A DNA stretch of 64,000 bases, taken from assembly GCA_902566635.1 (NCBI GenBank), contig CACFJP010000006.1, positions 1 through 64,000 on the forward strand, given 5' to 3'. Below, piece after piece: positions 38,001-45,753 of the stretch. Position 1 is the stretch's first letter. Each line of letters begins with the position of its first letter. The notes under the pieces were generated by a model. The model made no database searches. It saw nothing but the letters and a program-made list of their open reading frames with translations, and was not told the origin of the DNA. The translations under genes were made by a program, and so were the position numbers. The stretch comes from an uncultured Bacteroidota bacterium. GTDB taxonomy: Bacteria > Bacteroidota > Bacteroidia > Flavobacteriales > Flavobacteriaceae.

Positions 38001-39354
38001 GAAAGGTAAAAGAGGAAAAATACCCACTTAATTCTGTATCAAGCTGATTGAGTTGAAGACCCTTTCCTTTTACAACAAATGAAAAGTCACTAACACCCAT
38101 AGTATTTTGCTTTAGTAAACCACCCATATCAAATTGATTTCCACGAACCCTTCCATCGTAATATAAATGCGATTGAGAATCTTTTTTTAGAAAACCAACA
38201 TCAACATCCAACAGACCAAATGAGGTGTAGAGCGCCATATCAACCTTATGATTGGAGAAGTGACGAGCAATCTCTCCAGTCATTTTTGAGGTTCCCAAAT
38301 GTTGTAGAAAATCAACTTTTGATTGCTCCAAAGTAGGCATAAATGCTAGGATGTCTTTTGGGTTAATAATCAACTCATCTATGACTAGTTTAGAAGTGTT
38401 TTCTGAATTGTTGAAAGAAAGTGATCCTGACAAATTACTGTCTGGAAGAGCAAGCCGAAAAGAGTCCAATGAAAACTTGTTAGGTGTTCCAGAAAAAGTA
38501 AGTTCGTCTATAAGAAAGCTATCCGGACCTGAAATGTTTGGAACAAAAGAACGAATATCCTCCACTCCAATGGTAGACTCAAGTGCATTAGCATCAATAA
38601 AAATATCATTGAATGAATCTTGTATCCCAGCTGCTGGAAAGAGCATAGAAAGATTAGCATTGACCTGTGAGTTTGGAGTGGTAATATTTAATTTTTCAAG
38701 TTTGGCTGCCCCTGAAACTATTGAAAATGAAGCATTGGAATGAATGATATCCAAAGCATAACCCTCAGCAAATAGACTCATTTCTTCAATAACTCCCGAA
38801 AAATCAGCGCTTTTGGAAGAAATGTCGATGAGTTTCGCATTGATATTGGAAATGATTTGATAATTAGAATCGATATCATTTTCGTCAAGGAATTGAAGCC
38901 TGCTTTCATTGAGTTTGACTTGACTAGCACTAAACTTCGCACCTTTTGAGAAATTTAATTTTTCTAAAAAAATTTGGAAGTTGGATAGGCTTTCATCTAT
39001 ATATTTAACATGATTCAGCAAAAAAGAATCTACAGTAACTTCGCCCAAATAGATGTCATTATTGATTAGACCACCAAAGTGTCGAGACTCAATTTCGAGG
39101 TGATTCACAAAAATCAAGGTATCATTTTTGTGATCTTTTATGAGCAAGTCTTCAAATGAGCTTATGCCAATAGGATTCATAAAAAAGGAGCGAATCGAGA
39201 GGTCAACATCAAAATCATTGATGAGTTTGTTTTTTAACCACGAATTCAAAGCAGATTGACCAATTGGAGAATAAAATATGATAAATGTGAGTATGGTAAG
39301 ACCAATACTCAAGAGTGTAATTTTTTTTGTGGTACGCAAGTGTTTTTGGGTCAA
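35032..39354 (-). CDS. translocation/assembly module TamB-like protein
   Basis: A 1440-residue envelope protein. The N-terminus has one transmembrane anchor ('ITLLSIGLTILTFIIFYSPIGQSALNSW', about 12-39), followed by repeated beta segments and the DUF490/TamB C-terminal domain ('LEVPGGANPAIL'-type and 'SFTIDFPNTSANVRNDLAYKLDDEERRQIQAISLLSQGVF', about 1255-1310). The last strand 'GLSYQVEFDDFKSLIKK' is typical. TamB-family proteins bridge inner and outer membranes and are linked to phospholipid transport or outer-membrane protein insertion. In Bacteroidota they are usually about 1400-1700 residues. It is divergent from tsaD, with 35 bases between the starts. Its TamA partner is not visible here. 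Confidence 0.88.
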   Translation of the reverse strand: MTQKHLRTTKKITLLSIGLTILTFIIFYSPIGQSALNSWLKNKLINDFDVDLSIRSFFMNPIGISSFEDLLIKDHKNDTLIFVNHLEIESRHFGGLINNDIYLGEVTVDSFLLNHVKYIDESLSNFQIFLEKLNFSKGAKFSASQVKLNESRLQFLDENDIDSNYQIISNINAKLIDISSKSADFSGVIEEMSLFAEGYALDIIHSNASFSIVSGAAKLEKLNITTPNSQVNANLSMLFPAAGIQDSFNDIFIDANALESTIGVEDIRSFVPNISGPDSFLIDELTFSGTPNKFSLDSFRLALPDSNLSGSLSFNNSENTSKLVIDELIINPKDILAFMPTLEQSKVDFLQHLGTSKMTGEIARHFSNHKVDMALYTSFGLLDVDVGFLKKDSQSHLYYDGRVRGNQFDMGGLLKQNTMGVSDFSFVVKGKGLQLNQLDTELSGYFSSFTFQDIKLDTIAVNLDAKNGQILGSVDIRDSEAKIQMEGEFNANDSLHKLSVFADVNQLKLKSIFPSTFKKERDFSGNFEIVNLGNQLNEFIGDIKANSVQINVDDQLYSFKDFTIQSRVNKDLRFFNFQSIDFISGLIYGRFELLDVEKMLRNSFGSYFSNYQSIEVDQSSFMNFNINLKEKFSGAFLEQITIPDDSFFRGKLTADPNYTFFQIDIPKIRFKNNYFSEVRFTIDNVNPFYKTNLQISQVNGENFNLEQFWLINSVFDDKLHFRAEFENNSFSSELNFFATLNEKQELEFGIQPSTIAFQSKQWKINHLDTRTSKLLLTKQGFEIGSTVFSNNESALHFSFYQQASQRLNILFENINLSDFILPKPKRSISGITNGTLDITFDNDKFGGEADVKIDSMTFNNVMLGDALVSLSSNEEQDAYQLSFNTIDDGFMTSSVEGLISSESENNLNLNATFQSFPAAILDQLIGNAMTDILGQVDGSISIDGKWSQPMLQGELFLDGFEFSVPYLNVGYSLVVGSRVKVNPTSFTFEQTTLIDRINSTSASFDGTVLHQNFKFFNLDMNFTSPNFLILDTDDSYDNNYYGKAFFNGNARIHGPSQSLTFDLDGSSAEGTNIVIAVDNRGSIEDVSYLKFVDKKATQNDNNETSSPSLIKGLTLNFDLSITQDAELELLFDSDTGSTLRGSGVGSILMEINTDGNFNVFGDFIALNGIYQFKNFGILEKEFRLEPGGTILWNGNPLDAQLNLQAIYEVPGGANPAILLENPGLNRKIPTDVKINLTGSIMQLEAPSFTIDFPNTSANVRNDLAYKLDDEERRQIQAISLLSQGVFISDLSLSAITAQALTNNLFQKASGVFESIFSGDEEKLKLGLNYLQGDRNSESIARTRDRLGLTLVTKVSDRLLINGKLGVPFGGVEETIIVGDVTIEFLLSKDGALRARIFNRENEFQYFGDELGYTQGVGLSYQVEFDDFKSLIKKIVKKNTI

Positions 39355-39389
39355 ATCAATGTGTTAACTTTGTGCATAAAACAAGAATC

Positions 39390-40382
39390 ATGCCTGTCAT
39401 ACTAGGGATAGAATCATCATGCGACGACACTGCAGCAGCTGTACTCGTTGACGGGCATATTCGATCGAATATAATATCCAGTCAAAAAGTTCACAAACAA
39501 TACGGGGGTGTTGTCCCCGAATTGGCTGCTCGTGCCCACCTGCAAAATATCATTCCAGTAGTCGACCAAGCACTTCGTACAGCAAATATCGATAAAAAAG
39601 AGGTAAATGCAGTAGCATACACTTTAGGGCCAGGACTTATTGGTTCGCTGTTGGTCGGAAATTCTTTTGCAAAATCATTTGCACTCTCATTGGATGTGCC
39701 ATTGATAGAAGTCAATCATATGCAAGCGCATTTGCTTGTTCACTTTGAAAAATCCATTCCAAATCCATCATTTCCATTCTTAGGACTTACTGTTTCGGGG
39801 GGTCATACACAGTTGGTTTTAGTCAGCAGTCCAAACCAAATGGAAGTCATTGGGCAGACACTAGATGATGCTGTGGGTGAGGCCTTTGACAAGGTTGGTA
39901 AAATGATTGGACTACCCTATCCTGCTGGGCCATTTATCGACAAATATGCACAAAATGGAAAAGCAAACATTCCATTTCCAATACCAAAGGTTTCAGCCCT
40001 GAATTTTAGTTTTAGTGGATTTAAAACCAGTGTTTTGTATCATCTGAGAAAACAACAGGAACTGGATGAACATTATATTCAAAATCATAGAAATGATTTA
40101 TGTGCTTCTGTACAACACACTCTTGTTAATATCTTGATGGAAAAACTTGAAAAAGCAGTCAACAAAACAGGGATTAAAAAGATTGTCATTGGTGGAGGTG
40201 TTTCAGCAAATACTGGACTTCGAAAGGTATTGTCAAAAAAAATGGATTGGAATATTTTTATCCCACCTTTGGCCTTCACAACAGACAATGCAGCGATGAT
40301 TGCAGTCGCTGGTTACTTCAAATATCAAAACAATACATTTGGCGCATTGGATCGACAATCGCAATCTAGAATGCCATTGTAA
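39390..40382 (+). CDS. tsaD: tRNA threonylcarbamoyladenosine synthase subunit TsaD
   Basis: Starts at the ATG at 39390 (MPVILGIESSCDDTAAAVL); the ORF-track extension to 39327 overlaps the TamB gene and is discarded. The 330-residue protein has the metal-binding 'NHMQAHLLVHF' (about 109-119), 'GLTVSGGHTQLVLV' (about 133-146), 'AVGEAFDKVGKMIGLPYPAGP' (about 161-181) and 'GGGVSANTGLR' (about 269-279), all hallmarks of the TsaD/Kae1 family. It transfers threonylcarbamoyl to A37 of ANN-decoding tRNAs with TsaB and TsaE. Its TAA shares one base with the rsmE ATG (TAATG). Confidence 0.97.
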   Translation: MPVILGIESSCDDTAAAVLVDGHIRSNIISSQKVHKQYGGVVPELAARAHLQNIIPVVDQALRTANIDKKEVNAVAYTLGPGLIGSLLVGNSFAKSFALSLDVPLIEVNHMQAHLLVHFEKSIPNPSFPFLGLTVSGGHTQLVLVSSPNQMEVIGQTLDDAVGEAFDKVGKMIGLPYPAGPFIDKYAQNGKANIPFPIPKVSALNFSFSGFKTSVLYHLRKQQELDEHYIQNHRNDLCASVQHTLVNILMEKLEKAVNKTGIKKIVIGGGVSANTGLRKVLSKKMDWNIFIPPLAFTTDNAAMIAVAGYFKYQNNTFGALDRQSQSRMPL

Positions 40383-41083
40383 TGGAACAGTTTTATATTC
40401 CCACATTAACAAAAGAAGACAAAGAAATTCATTTCGATAAAATTGAAAGCAAGCATTTACACAAAGTTTTAAGAAAAAAAATCGGAGATGGAATTACAAT
40501 TGTCAATGGTGTTGGGTATAGATTCGAGGGAACATTGACATCAGTCCACGACAAACAATGTACAGCAGTTGTCAATCAATGCGAAAAGATCACTTCAGAT
40601 CCTTATCACTTACACTTGTACATTGCCCCTACAAAAAGTAATGATCGTATGGAATGGTTTGTTGAGAAAGCTACCGAAATTGGCGTTCATGCCATCACAC
40701 CAATCATTTGTCAGCGAAGTGAACGAAAAGTAGTTAAGCGAGAACGCTTACATAAAATCGCTATTGCTGCCATGAAACAGTCTTTAGGTGCTTATCTACC
40801 AATGATTCATCCTTTTTGCGACTTTTTCACTGCTTTGAAGCAATTGGAGGGCAAAGCTTTTATCGCACACTGTGAAGACACAGAAAAAGTGATCTTGGAT
40901 AGTCAAGTGTTGGCTCATAAATCAATATCTATTTTTATAGGTCCAGAGGGTGATTTTAGTACTGAAGAAATCAAAGCCGCAGCTGATGAAAATGTCACTG
41001 CCATCACTTTTGGAACAAAACGAATGCGTACTGAGACTGCAGGAATTATCGCCTGTCATAGTGTTTCACAATTATATATGTAA
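40382..41083 (+). CDS. rsmE: 16S rRNA (uracil-1498-N3)-methyltransferase RsmE
   Basis: A 233-residue SPOUT-fold methyltransferase that methylates N3 of U1498 in 16S rRNA. The characteristic parts are 'SKHLHKVLRKKIGDGITIVNG' in the N-terminal PUA-like domain, 'LYIAPTKSNDRMEWFVEKATEIGV' (about 79-102), 'IICQRSERKV' and the knot region 'IFIGPEGDFSTEEI' (about 182-195) with 'MRTETAGIIACHSVSQL' at the end. It overlaps tsaD by one base, so translation is coupled. The next gene starts 18 bases downstream. Confidence 0.95.
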   Translation: MEQFYIPTLTKEDKEIHFDKIESKHLHKVLRKKIGDGITIVNGVGYRFEGTLTSVHDKQCTAVVNQCEKITSDPYHLHLYIAPTKSNDRMEWFVEKATEIGVHAITPIICQRSERKVVKRERLHKIAIAAMKQSLGAYLPMIHPFCDFFTALKQLEGKAFIAHCEDTEKVILDSQVLAHKSISIFIGPEGDFSTEEIKAAADENVTAITFGTKRMRTETAGIIACHSVSQLYM

Positions 41084-41101
41084 AAAACTTATCTTTAGAC
41101 T

Positions 41102-42181
41102 ATGAATCCAAAAGAATTGACCAAAGCAATTGTCAAAGCCTTTCTCATAATTGTACTTCTGATAGGGCTATTTGAGGTCACTGTTTCCATACAATCAGTT
41201 GTTTCCTACATTATAATTGCAGCAGTCGTGTCACTCATTGGGCGACCTATAACGCTGCTTTTAAAGAAAATTAAATTTAGTAACACATTATCCTCGGTAA
41301 CAACAATTGCAATATTGATGATGACATTTTTTGGTATTGCACGTTTATTATTTCCTGTGATTTTTGAACAAGCGAAAAACCTTTCCCTCCTCAATGTGAC
41401 TGCCTTTGAGGCTACTGCCACACAACTTATCGGTGAACTCAGTCTATATCTAAGTGGATACGGAATTAACTTACAGAGTTGGGTAGATCGAAGCTTGGCT
41501 GAGTTTGATTACAGCTTTCTACCAAACTTCATAAATACAATCTTAAATGGACTCAGTGGGTTTACAATTGGTGTATTTTCAGTCATTTTTATATCGTTTT
41601 TCTTTTTAAAAGACAGTGGTTTATTAGAGAAAATGGTCATGGTTTTTATAGCTGACAAAAACATTTCAAGAGTTGAAAAGTCAATACTTTCAATTAAAAA
41701 TTTATTATCGAGATATTTCATCGGACTGCTCATACAGGTTACTGTTTTGTTCTTCATCTATACTATTATCTTGTTAATAATCGGTATACCAAATGCAGTA
41801 ACAATATCACTGGTATGTGCACTGCTAAATATTATTCCGTTTTTAGGACCAATCATCGGTTCTTTTTTAATGGTTTTTTTAACCATGACAAGTCATCTCG
41901 ATGCCAGTTTTGCAACTGAAACTCTTCCCAAGACCATCTATGTATTTATTGGATTTGCAATTGGTCAGTTGATTGATAATTTTCTGACGCAGCCTTTTGT
42001 TTTTTCTGCGTCTATCAAATCACATCCACTCGAAATATTTATTGTGATTCTTAGTGGAGGTCTATTGTTTGGTCCCTTGGGAATGATCATTGCTGTACCA
42101 TCCTACACATCTTTAAAAGTGATTTTTAAAGAATTTTATGCGCATAATAAAATTGTGAAAGCATTAACCAAAGACATTTAA
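41102..42181 (+). CDS. AI-2E family transporter
   Basis: A 359-residue inner-membrane protein of the AI-2E/PerM family, with about eight hydrophobic segments ('IVKAFLIIVLLIGLFEVTV', 'SYIIIAAVVSLIGRPIT', 'IAILMMTFFGIARLLFPVIF', 'VFSVIFISFFFLKDSGLL', and others). The family motif is visible as 'PNAVTISLVCALLNIIPFLGPIIGSFL' (about 230-256) and 'NFLTQPFVFSASIKSHPLEIFIVILSGGLLFGPLGMIIAVP' near the end. Substrates of the family are varied and mostly unknown. It is two bases upstream of the YbjQ-family gene and probably part of the tsaD-rsmE run. Confidence 0.9.
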   Translation: MNPKELTKAIVKAFLIIVLLIGLFEVTVSIQSVVSYIIIAAVVSLIGRPITLLLKKIKFSNTLSSVTTIAILMMTFFGIARLLFPVIFEQAKNLSLLNVTAFEATATQLIGELSLYLSGYGINLQSWVDRSLAEFDYSFLPNFINTILNGLSGFTIGVFSVIFISFFFLKDSGLLEKMVMVFIADKNISRVEKSILSIKNLLSRYFIGLLIQVTVLFFIYTIILLIIGIPNAVTISLVCALLNIIPFLGPIIGSFLMVFLTMTSHLDASFATETLPKTIYVFIGFAIGQLIDNFLTQPFVFSASIKSHPLEIFIVILSGGLLFGPLGMIIAVPSYTSLKVIFKEFYAHNKIVKALTKDI

Positions 42182-42183
42182 AT

Positions 42184-42498
42184 ATGATATTATCCAATAC
42201 TGAAACCGTTGCAAACCAAACTATTACAGAAACATTAGGAATTGCTAGAGGAAGCACTGTCAGGAGTAGAAATATCGGACGAGATATTTTTGCAAGCCTC
42301 AAGAACATAGTTGGAGGTGAAATTGAAGAATACACAAAGCTTCAAGCAGATGCTAGAGAACAGGCCCTTCAACGAATGATAAGTGACGCAAAAAAACTTG
42401 ATGCAGATGCGATAGTGAATGTTCGATTCACTACGTCTGTTGTTGCGCAAGGTGCCTCTGAAATGTTGGCATATGGAACAGCTGTTAAACTAAAATAG
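42184..42498 (+). CDS. YbjQ/UPF0145 family protein
   Basis: A 104-residue small cytosolic protein of the YbjQ (UPF0145, 'heavy-metal-binding domain') family. The family pattern is clear: 'TETLGIARGSTVRSRNIGRDIFASLKNIVGGEIEEYTKL' at 17-55, then 'AREQALQRMISDAKKLDADAIVNVRFTTS' and the end 'GASEMLAYGTAVKL'. These proteins form pentamer-like rings in solved structures; their role is not established. Two bases separate it from the AI-2E gene and none from the tiny ORF that follows. Confidence 0.9.
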   Translation: MILSNTETVANQTITETLGIARGSTVRSRNIGRDIFASLKNIVGGEIEEYTKLQADAREQALQRMISDAKKLDADAIVNVRFTTSVVAQGASEMLAYGTAVKLK

Positions 42499-42603
42499 AT
42501 GTTCTTTTTCTTTTATTTGGCGGTTGGAATTGTATTGATTGTGTTGGCAATCACAAAATATAATCAGGGTCAAAATGATGACTTTGACAAGCGTAACAAT
42601 TGA
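42499..42603 (+). CDS. putative 34-residue single-pass membrane protein
   Basis: Too short for the ORF track. An ATG directly follows the YbjQ stop (TAG ATG) and reads MFFFFYLAVGIVLIVLAITK, then a hydrophilic 'YNQGQNDDFDKRNN' and TGA. One hydrophobic helix of about 18 residues with a charged tail is a typical layout for a small membrane protein. The zero-gap position in the operon supports translation. I know of no family; chance cannot be excluded at this length. Confidence 0.5.
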   Translation: MFFFFYLAVGIVLIVLAITKYNQGQNDDFDKRNN

Positions 42604-42669
42604 GTAGGCAAATTTGTTGTCGGTTTTCGGCTGATAATGTATTTTTGCGACCGATTTAGTTTCGACTTA

Positions 42670-42753
42670 GGAGAGGTGCCAGAGTGGTAATGGAGCAGAT
42701 TGCTAATCTGTCAACGCGAAAGTGTTGCCTGGGTTCGAATCCCAGTCTCTCCG
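42670..42753 (+). tRNA. tRNA-Ser (anticodon GCT)
   Basis: Acceptor GGAGAGG pairs with TCTCTCC (one G-T wobble). The D arm is 'GCCAGAGTGGTAATGGAG', and the anticodon loop TTGCTAA between ATC-like stems reads GCT, which decodes AGC/AGT serine codons. A long variable arm ('CAACGCGAAAGTGTTG') is typical of tRNA-Ser. The T loop is 'GGTTCGAATCC', with discriminator G. No CCA is encoded. Confidence 0.95.
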
Positions 42754-42795
42754 CTAAAATCCTTGCAAGTTACTGATTTGCAATGGTATTTATCC

Positions 42796-42869
42796 GGTCG
42801 CGTAGCTCAGCTGGATAGAGCATCTGCCTTCTAAGCAGACGGTCATAGGTTCGAATCCTATCGCGATCA
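42796..42869 (+). tRNA. tRNA-Arg (anticodon TCT)
   Basis: Acceptor GGTCGCG pairs with CGCGATC. The D arm is 'AGCTCAGCTGGATAGAGC'. The anticodon stem TCTGC/GCAGA encloses the loop CTTCTAA, giving anticodon TCT for AGA/AGG arginine codons. The T arm is 'ATAGGTTCGAATCCTAT', with discriminator A. It lies 42 bases after tRNA-Ser and directly ahead of the sugar-utilisation region. Confidence 0.96.
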
Positions 42870-42888
42870 CGAATAAATAATACAAATG

Positions 42889-42925
42889 AAAAAAAAACGC
42901 CACTCTTGCTTGAGCGTTTTTTTGT
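42889..42925 (+). terminator. intrinsic terminator, probably bidirectional
   Basis: A run of As and ACGC pairs with GCGT and a run of Ts around the loop CACTCTTGCTTGA, giving AAAAAACGC...GCGTTTTTTT. It lies about 20 bases after tRNA-Arg and can serve the tRNA transcript on the plus strand. In the other direction it follows the FGE gene, the last gene of the minus-strand operon. Confidence 0.65.
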
Positions 42926-42988
42926 TTTTGGGTATTTTAAAGCGAAGTATTGGAGGAACGTATTGTTGCCTGTATGGTTTAAATACAC

Positions 42989-44077
42989 CTAACGTAATGA
43001 GACCACTGCTCTAAAACCAGTATGCAAACTTCCTGTATCTGGAGTGGTTTTCATACGCATACTGTTTCTGTAGCCACTGCAATAACTCTCGTGACATAAA
43101 AAACTACCCCCTCTGCTTATTCTTTTCAGTGCATAAGGCTCGTTGGAGTCATAGCTTGTCTTGGGTCCTTGTGGGTTGTGGGTTGTTTTACCAGCTAAGG
43201 TTTTATAGTAATCTTCGTGGTATAAATCAGCGCACCATTCCCATACATTACCTGCAATATCATATAAACCATAGTTATTTGGCTGGTAGCTTTGTACAGG
43301 TGCTGTAAAATAATACCCATCTCTCTTATCATTTCTGAAGGGAAAAGCACCTTCCCACGTATTGGCTTTTGGTTTTCCAGAACGTAAGTCTTCATTTCCC
43401 CATGCATATACTGCATCAGTAAGTCCGCCTCTACTGGCATACTCCCACTCGGCTTCCGTTGGTAATCGTTTGCCTACCCAATCGCAATAGGCAACTGCAT
43501 CAAACCAACTGACATGTACTACAGGGTGATTATCTTTCCCTACGATACTGCTGCCTGGGCCTTCAGGCTGCCTCCAATTGGCGCCTTGTCTCCATTGCCA
43601 CCATTGGCTAACATCAAGTAGAGATACAGGCTTATCTGTAGGTACAAAAACCAGTGATGCTGGTGCCAATTGACTCGCATCAGGTTTTGGAGTTCCTGGA
43701 GGTAATTCTTTTTTTATTTCTTCCCAGTCTACGGCTTTTTCTGCAGTAGTCAAATAACCTGTTGCTTCTACAAAAGCAGAAAACTGTGCGTTGGTTACCT
43801 CATGGACATCCATCCAAAAGGAGTCAACAACCACCATATGCTTTGGATACTCATCTCGCCAAGCCTGATCATCATCTCCTCCCATAGAAAACCTGCCACC
43901 TGGAATAAGTACCATCTCCTTTAAATTCACATCAAGTTTCTCATGCGATGTTATGCTAACTGATGAACTAAAACGACTTTGCGTGGGGGTACAACTATGG
44001 CCAGCGGTTTGGGGTGGTTTGGGGGTTTGTTGGCAGCCGATAGCAATTATTAAAATCAATATGTTACGGATATTCAT
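42989..44077 (-). CDS. formylglycine-generating enzyme (sulfatase activator), lipoprotein
   Basis: A 362-residue FGE/SUMF1-family protein that oxidises the active-site cysteine of type I sulfatases to formylglycine. The N-terminus is a lipoprotein signal (MNIRNILILIIAIGC, Cys15). The domain starts 'EMVLIPGGRFSMGGDD' (about 54-69). The copper-binding cysteine pair is complete in 'RGGSFLCHESYCSGYR' (C328 and C333), followed by 'MKTTPDTGSLHTGFRAV', as in the functional human and bacterial enzymes; many SUMF1-domain proteins lack these cysteines. It also shows 'HVSWFDAVAYCDWVGKRLPTEAEWEYASRGG' (about 188-218). It is the promoter-distal gene of the sugar operon; no sulfatase is inside this window. 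Confidence 0.92.
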   Translation of the reverse strand: MNIRNILILIIAIGCQQTPKPPQTAGHSCTPTQSRFSSSVSITSHEKLDVNLKEMVLIPGGRFSMGGDDDQAWRDEYPKHMVVVDSFWMDVHEVTNAQFSAFVEATGYLTTAEKAVDWEEIKKELPPGTPKPDASQLAPASLVFVPTDKPVSLLDVSQWWQWRQGANWRQPEGPGSSIVGKDNHPVVHVSWFDAVAYCDWVGKRLPTEAEWEYASRGGLTDAVYAWGNEDLRSGKPKANTWEGAFPFRNDKRDGYYFTAPVQSYQPNNYGLYDIAGNVWEWCADLYHEDYYKTLAGKTTHNPQGPKTSYDSNEPYALKRISRGGSFLCHESYCSGYRNSMRMKTTPDTGSLHTGFRAVVSLR

Positions 44078-44099
44078 ATTAAGTAAGAAATATAACCAA

Positions 44100-45752
44100 T
44101 TAAGCCTTTATAACTTTTTTGGTTTCTTGCATACCATCGGCTTGGAGTGTTACAACATACAAGCCATGAGGTAATGATACCATATCTATAGCAGCATAAC
44201 CTAGTTGCATATCCAATATACCCGATTTTATAAGCCCACCATTTGGGTTGTATATGTCGTATTTTACTTGCGAGTTATTTGTAATTGGGTTAACAAAAAG
44301 CTTGTCATAAACCGGATTGGGATAAGCGGCCCAAAAAGTTTCATTATTGGAAGTATTATTACTTAGAGAATAACATGTTGAATCCACATAATGACTTGGC
44401 TTTATAATATCTTGGATTTTCTTAGCAGAAAAACTTTCATTATTGGTTTGATCGAAAAAAGCATTATCAACGACTGCATTTTCAGCTCCTAAAAAGTCTT
44501 GCATCAGAGTGGCAAATACTTGTCTGTAGTCGTGTTGAACTGTTTTGATCTGCCAATTGTTATTACTTGTGGCTTCAGTCAGATCTACATTTATTCCTGA
44601 AACACCTCCCTGTACTGGTTTCCCAAACACAAACATAGGGGCAATCTCACCATGGTCTGTACCTAAGTTGCCATTTTGCTTTGCTTTGCGACCAAACTCA
44701 GAAAATGTTATGCCAATGATATCATCTCCAATAGAATCTGAGTTTACATCCTTAACAAATGCATCAACAGCTGTGGAGACTTCATTTAGAAGTTCAGAGT
44801 GGCGACCATTAATATCCCCAGAACCCTGATTTTGAGCATTATGAGTATCAAAGCCTCCAATAGTAACCATGTAAACTTTCGTTTCGATCCCACCTCTGAT
44901 TAATCGTGCTACAGTCTTCAACTGATTTGCTAAATCTGTATCCGGATAAGCTGCTAAATTATTAGATCCAGGAGCATTAAATGCATTTTGTATTGACTGA
45001 GAATAAATATTTGCACTTGCATCAGTATCAACTACGTATTGTAATTCAGCTCCATAATGGGAATTATTTGGAATATTTGATGGTGGTTGACCTGAAAGCC
45101 CATTTAAAACTGTGTAAAAATTCTCAGAATCTTGTCCTTCAATATTCATAGCTATACCATCTTCATGTTCAGCATGAAATCCAAGCCAGGTATTGCTTGA
45201 ACCCAACTGAATTCCAAGCGGAAAATTAGATGGTAACAAATTAGAGTAGGCCTCTTCCATAAACCTGCCCATCCAACCACTATCTTTGCCATTATTCCAG
45301 CTATTTCCATCATTTCCAGTAGACCATAAATCAATTGAAGCGAAATGACTTTTATTAGCACTTGGATAGCCAACAGACTGTAAAATCCTCAACATTCCGG
45401 ACTGATAAAGTCCTTTAAATCCTGAATTATGTTGTCCTTCTAATAATGCTGGATGAAACATCAATTGTTGGTTTGATGGCAATAAAGTGTCTACTGCCTG
45501 ATCCGAAAAATTAACATCAGGAATATATATATCTGGGCGTAAAACAGAACTATAATATCCATAATTGTCATAAGGAATCAAAGTGTTAAGGCCATCATTA
45601 CCACCCCTCAGTTCAATCAAAACCAATTTTCGTGATGAAACATCACAATTCATGGTTGAATTAGCTAATTTTAGTGCTGCCCCAACTTCAAATGGTAAAA
45701 GTCCCAAAGCAGATGCTGTAGATGAAAGTTTAACAAATTCTCTTCTTTTCAT
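44100..45752 (-). CDS. DUF1501 family protein with T9SS sorting tail (second copy)
   Basis: I prefer the ATG at 45752 (MKRREFVKLSSTASALGLLPFE), which gives a twin-arginine-like signal and leaves one base after the DUF1800 stop; the track start 45779 overlaps that gene. About 550 residues. The DUF1501 features are 'LVLIELRGGNDGLNTLIPY', 'VYMVTIGGFDTHNAQ' and 'ITFSEFGRKAKQNGNLGTDHGEIAP', as in the copy at 16.3 kb. The C-terminal 80 residues are a T9SS sorting domain ('FWAAYPNPVYDKLFVNP', 'YDIYNPNGGLIKSG', 'LPHGLYVVTLQADGMQETKKVIKA'). The role in the sugar operon is unknown. The cell has two such pairs within 30 kb. Confidence 0.9.
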   Translation of the reverse strand: MKRREFVKLSSTASALGLLPFEVGAALKLANSTMNCDVSSRKLVLIELRGGNDGLNTLIPYDNYGYYSSVLRPDIYIPDVNFSDQAVDTLLPSNQQLMFHPALLEGQHNSGFKGLYQSGMLRILQSVGYPSANKSHFASIDLWSTGNDGNSWNNGKDSGWMGRFMEEAYSNLLPSNFPLGIQLGSSNTWLGFHAEHEDGIAMNIEGQDSENFYTVLNGLSGQPPSNIPNNSHYGAELQYVVDTDASANIYSQSIQNAFNAPGSNNLAAYPDTDLANQLKTVARLIRGGIETKVYMVTIGGFDTHNAQNQGSGDINGRHSELLNEVSTAVDAFVKDVNSDSIGDDIIGITFSEFGRKAKQNGNLGTDHGEIAPMFVFGKPVQGGVSGINVDLTEATSNNNWQIKTVQHDYRQVFATLMQDFLGAENAVVDNAFFDQTNNESFSAKKIQDIIKPSHYVDSTCYSLSNNTSNNETFWAAYPNPVYDKLFVNPITNNSQVKYDIYNPNGGLIKSGILDMQLGYAAIDMVSLPHGLYVVTLQADGMQETKKVIKA

Positions 45753-45753
45753 T

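Noticed and set aside
42770-42988. 72-residue minus-strand ORF with 'RIRTYDRLLRRQMLYPAELRDR'
   Set aside because: It is the antisense translation of the tRNA-Arg gene at 42796-42869. This peptide is a well-known false ORF in many genomes.
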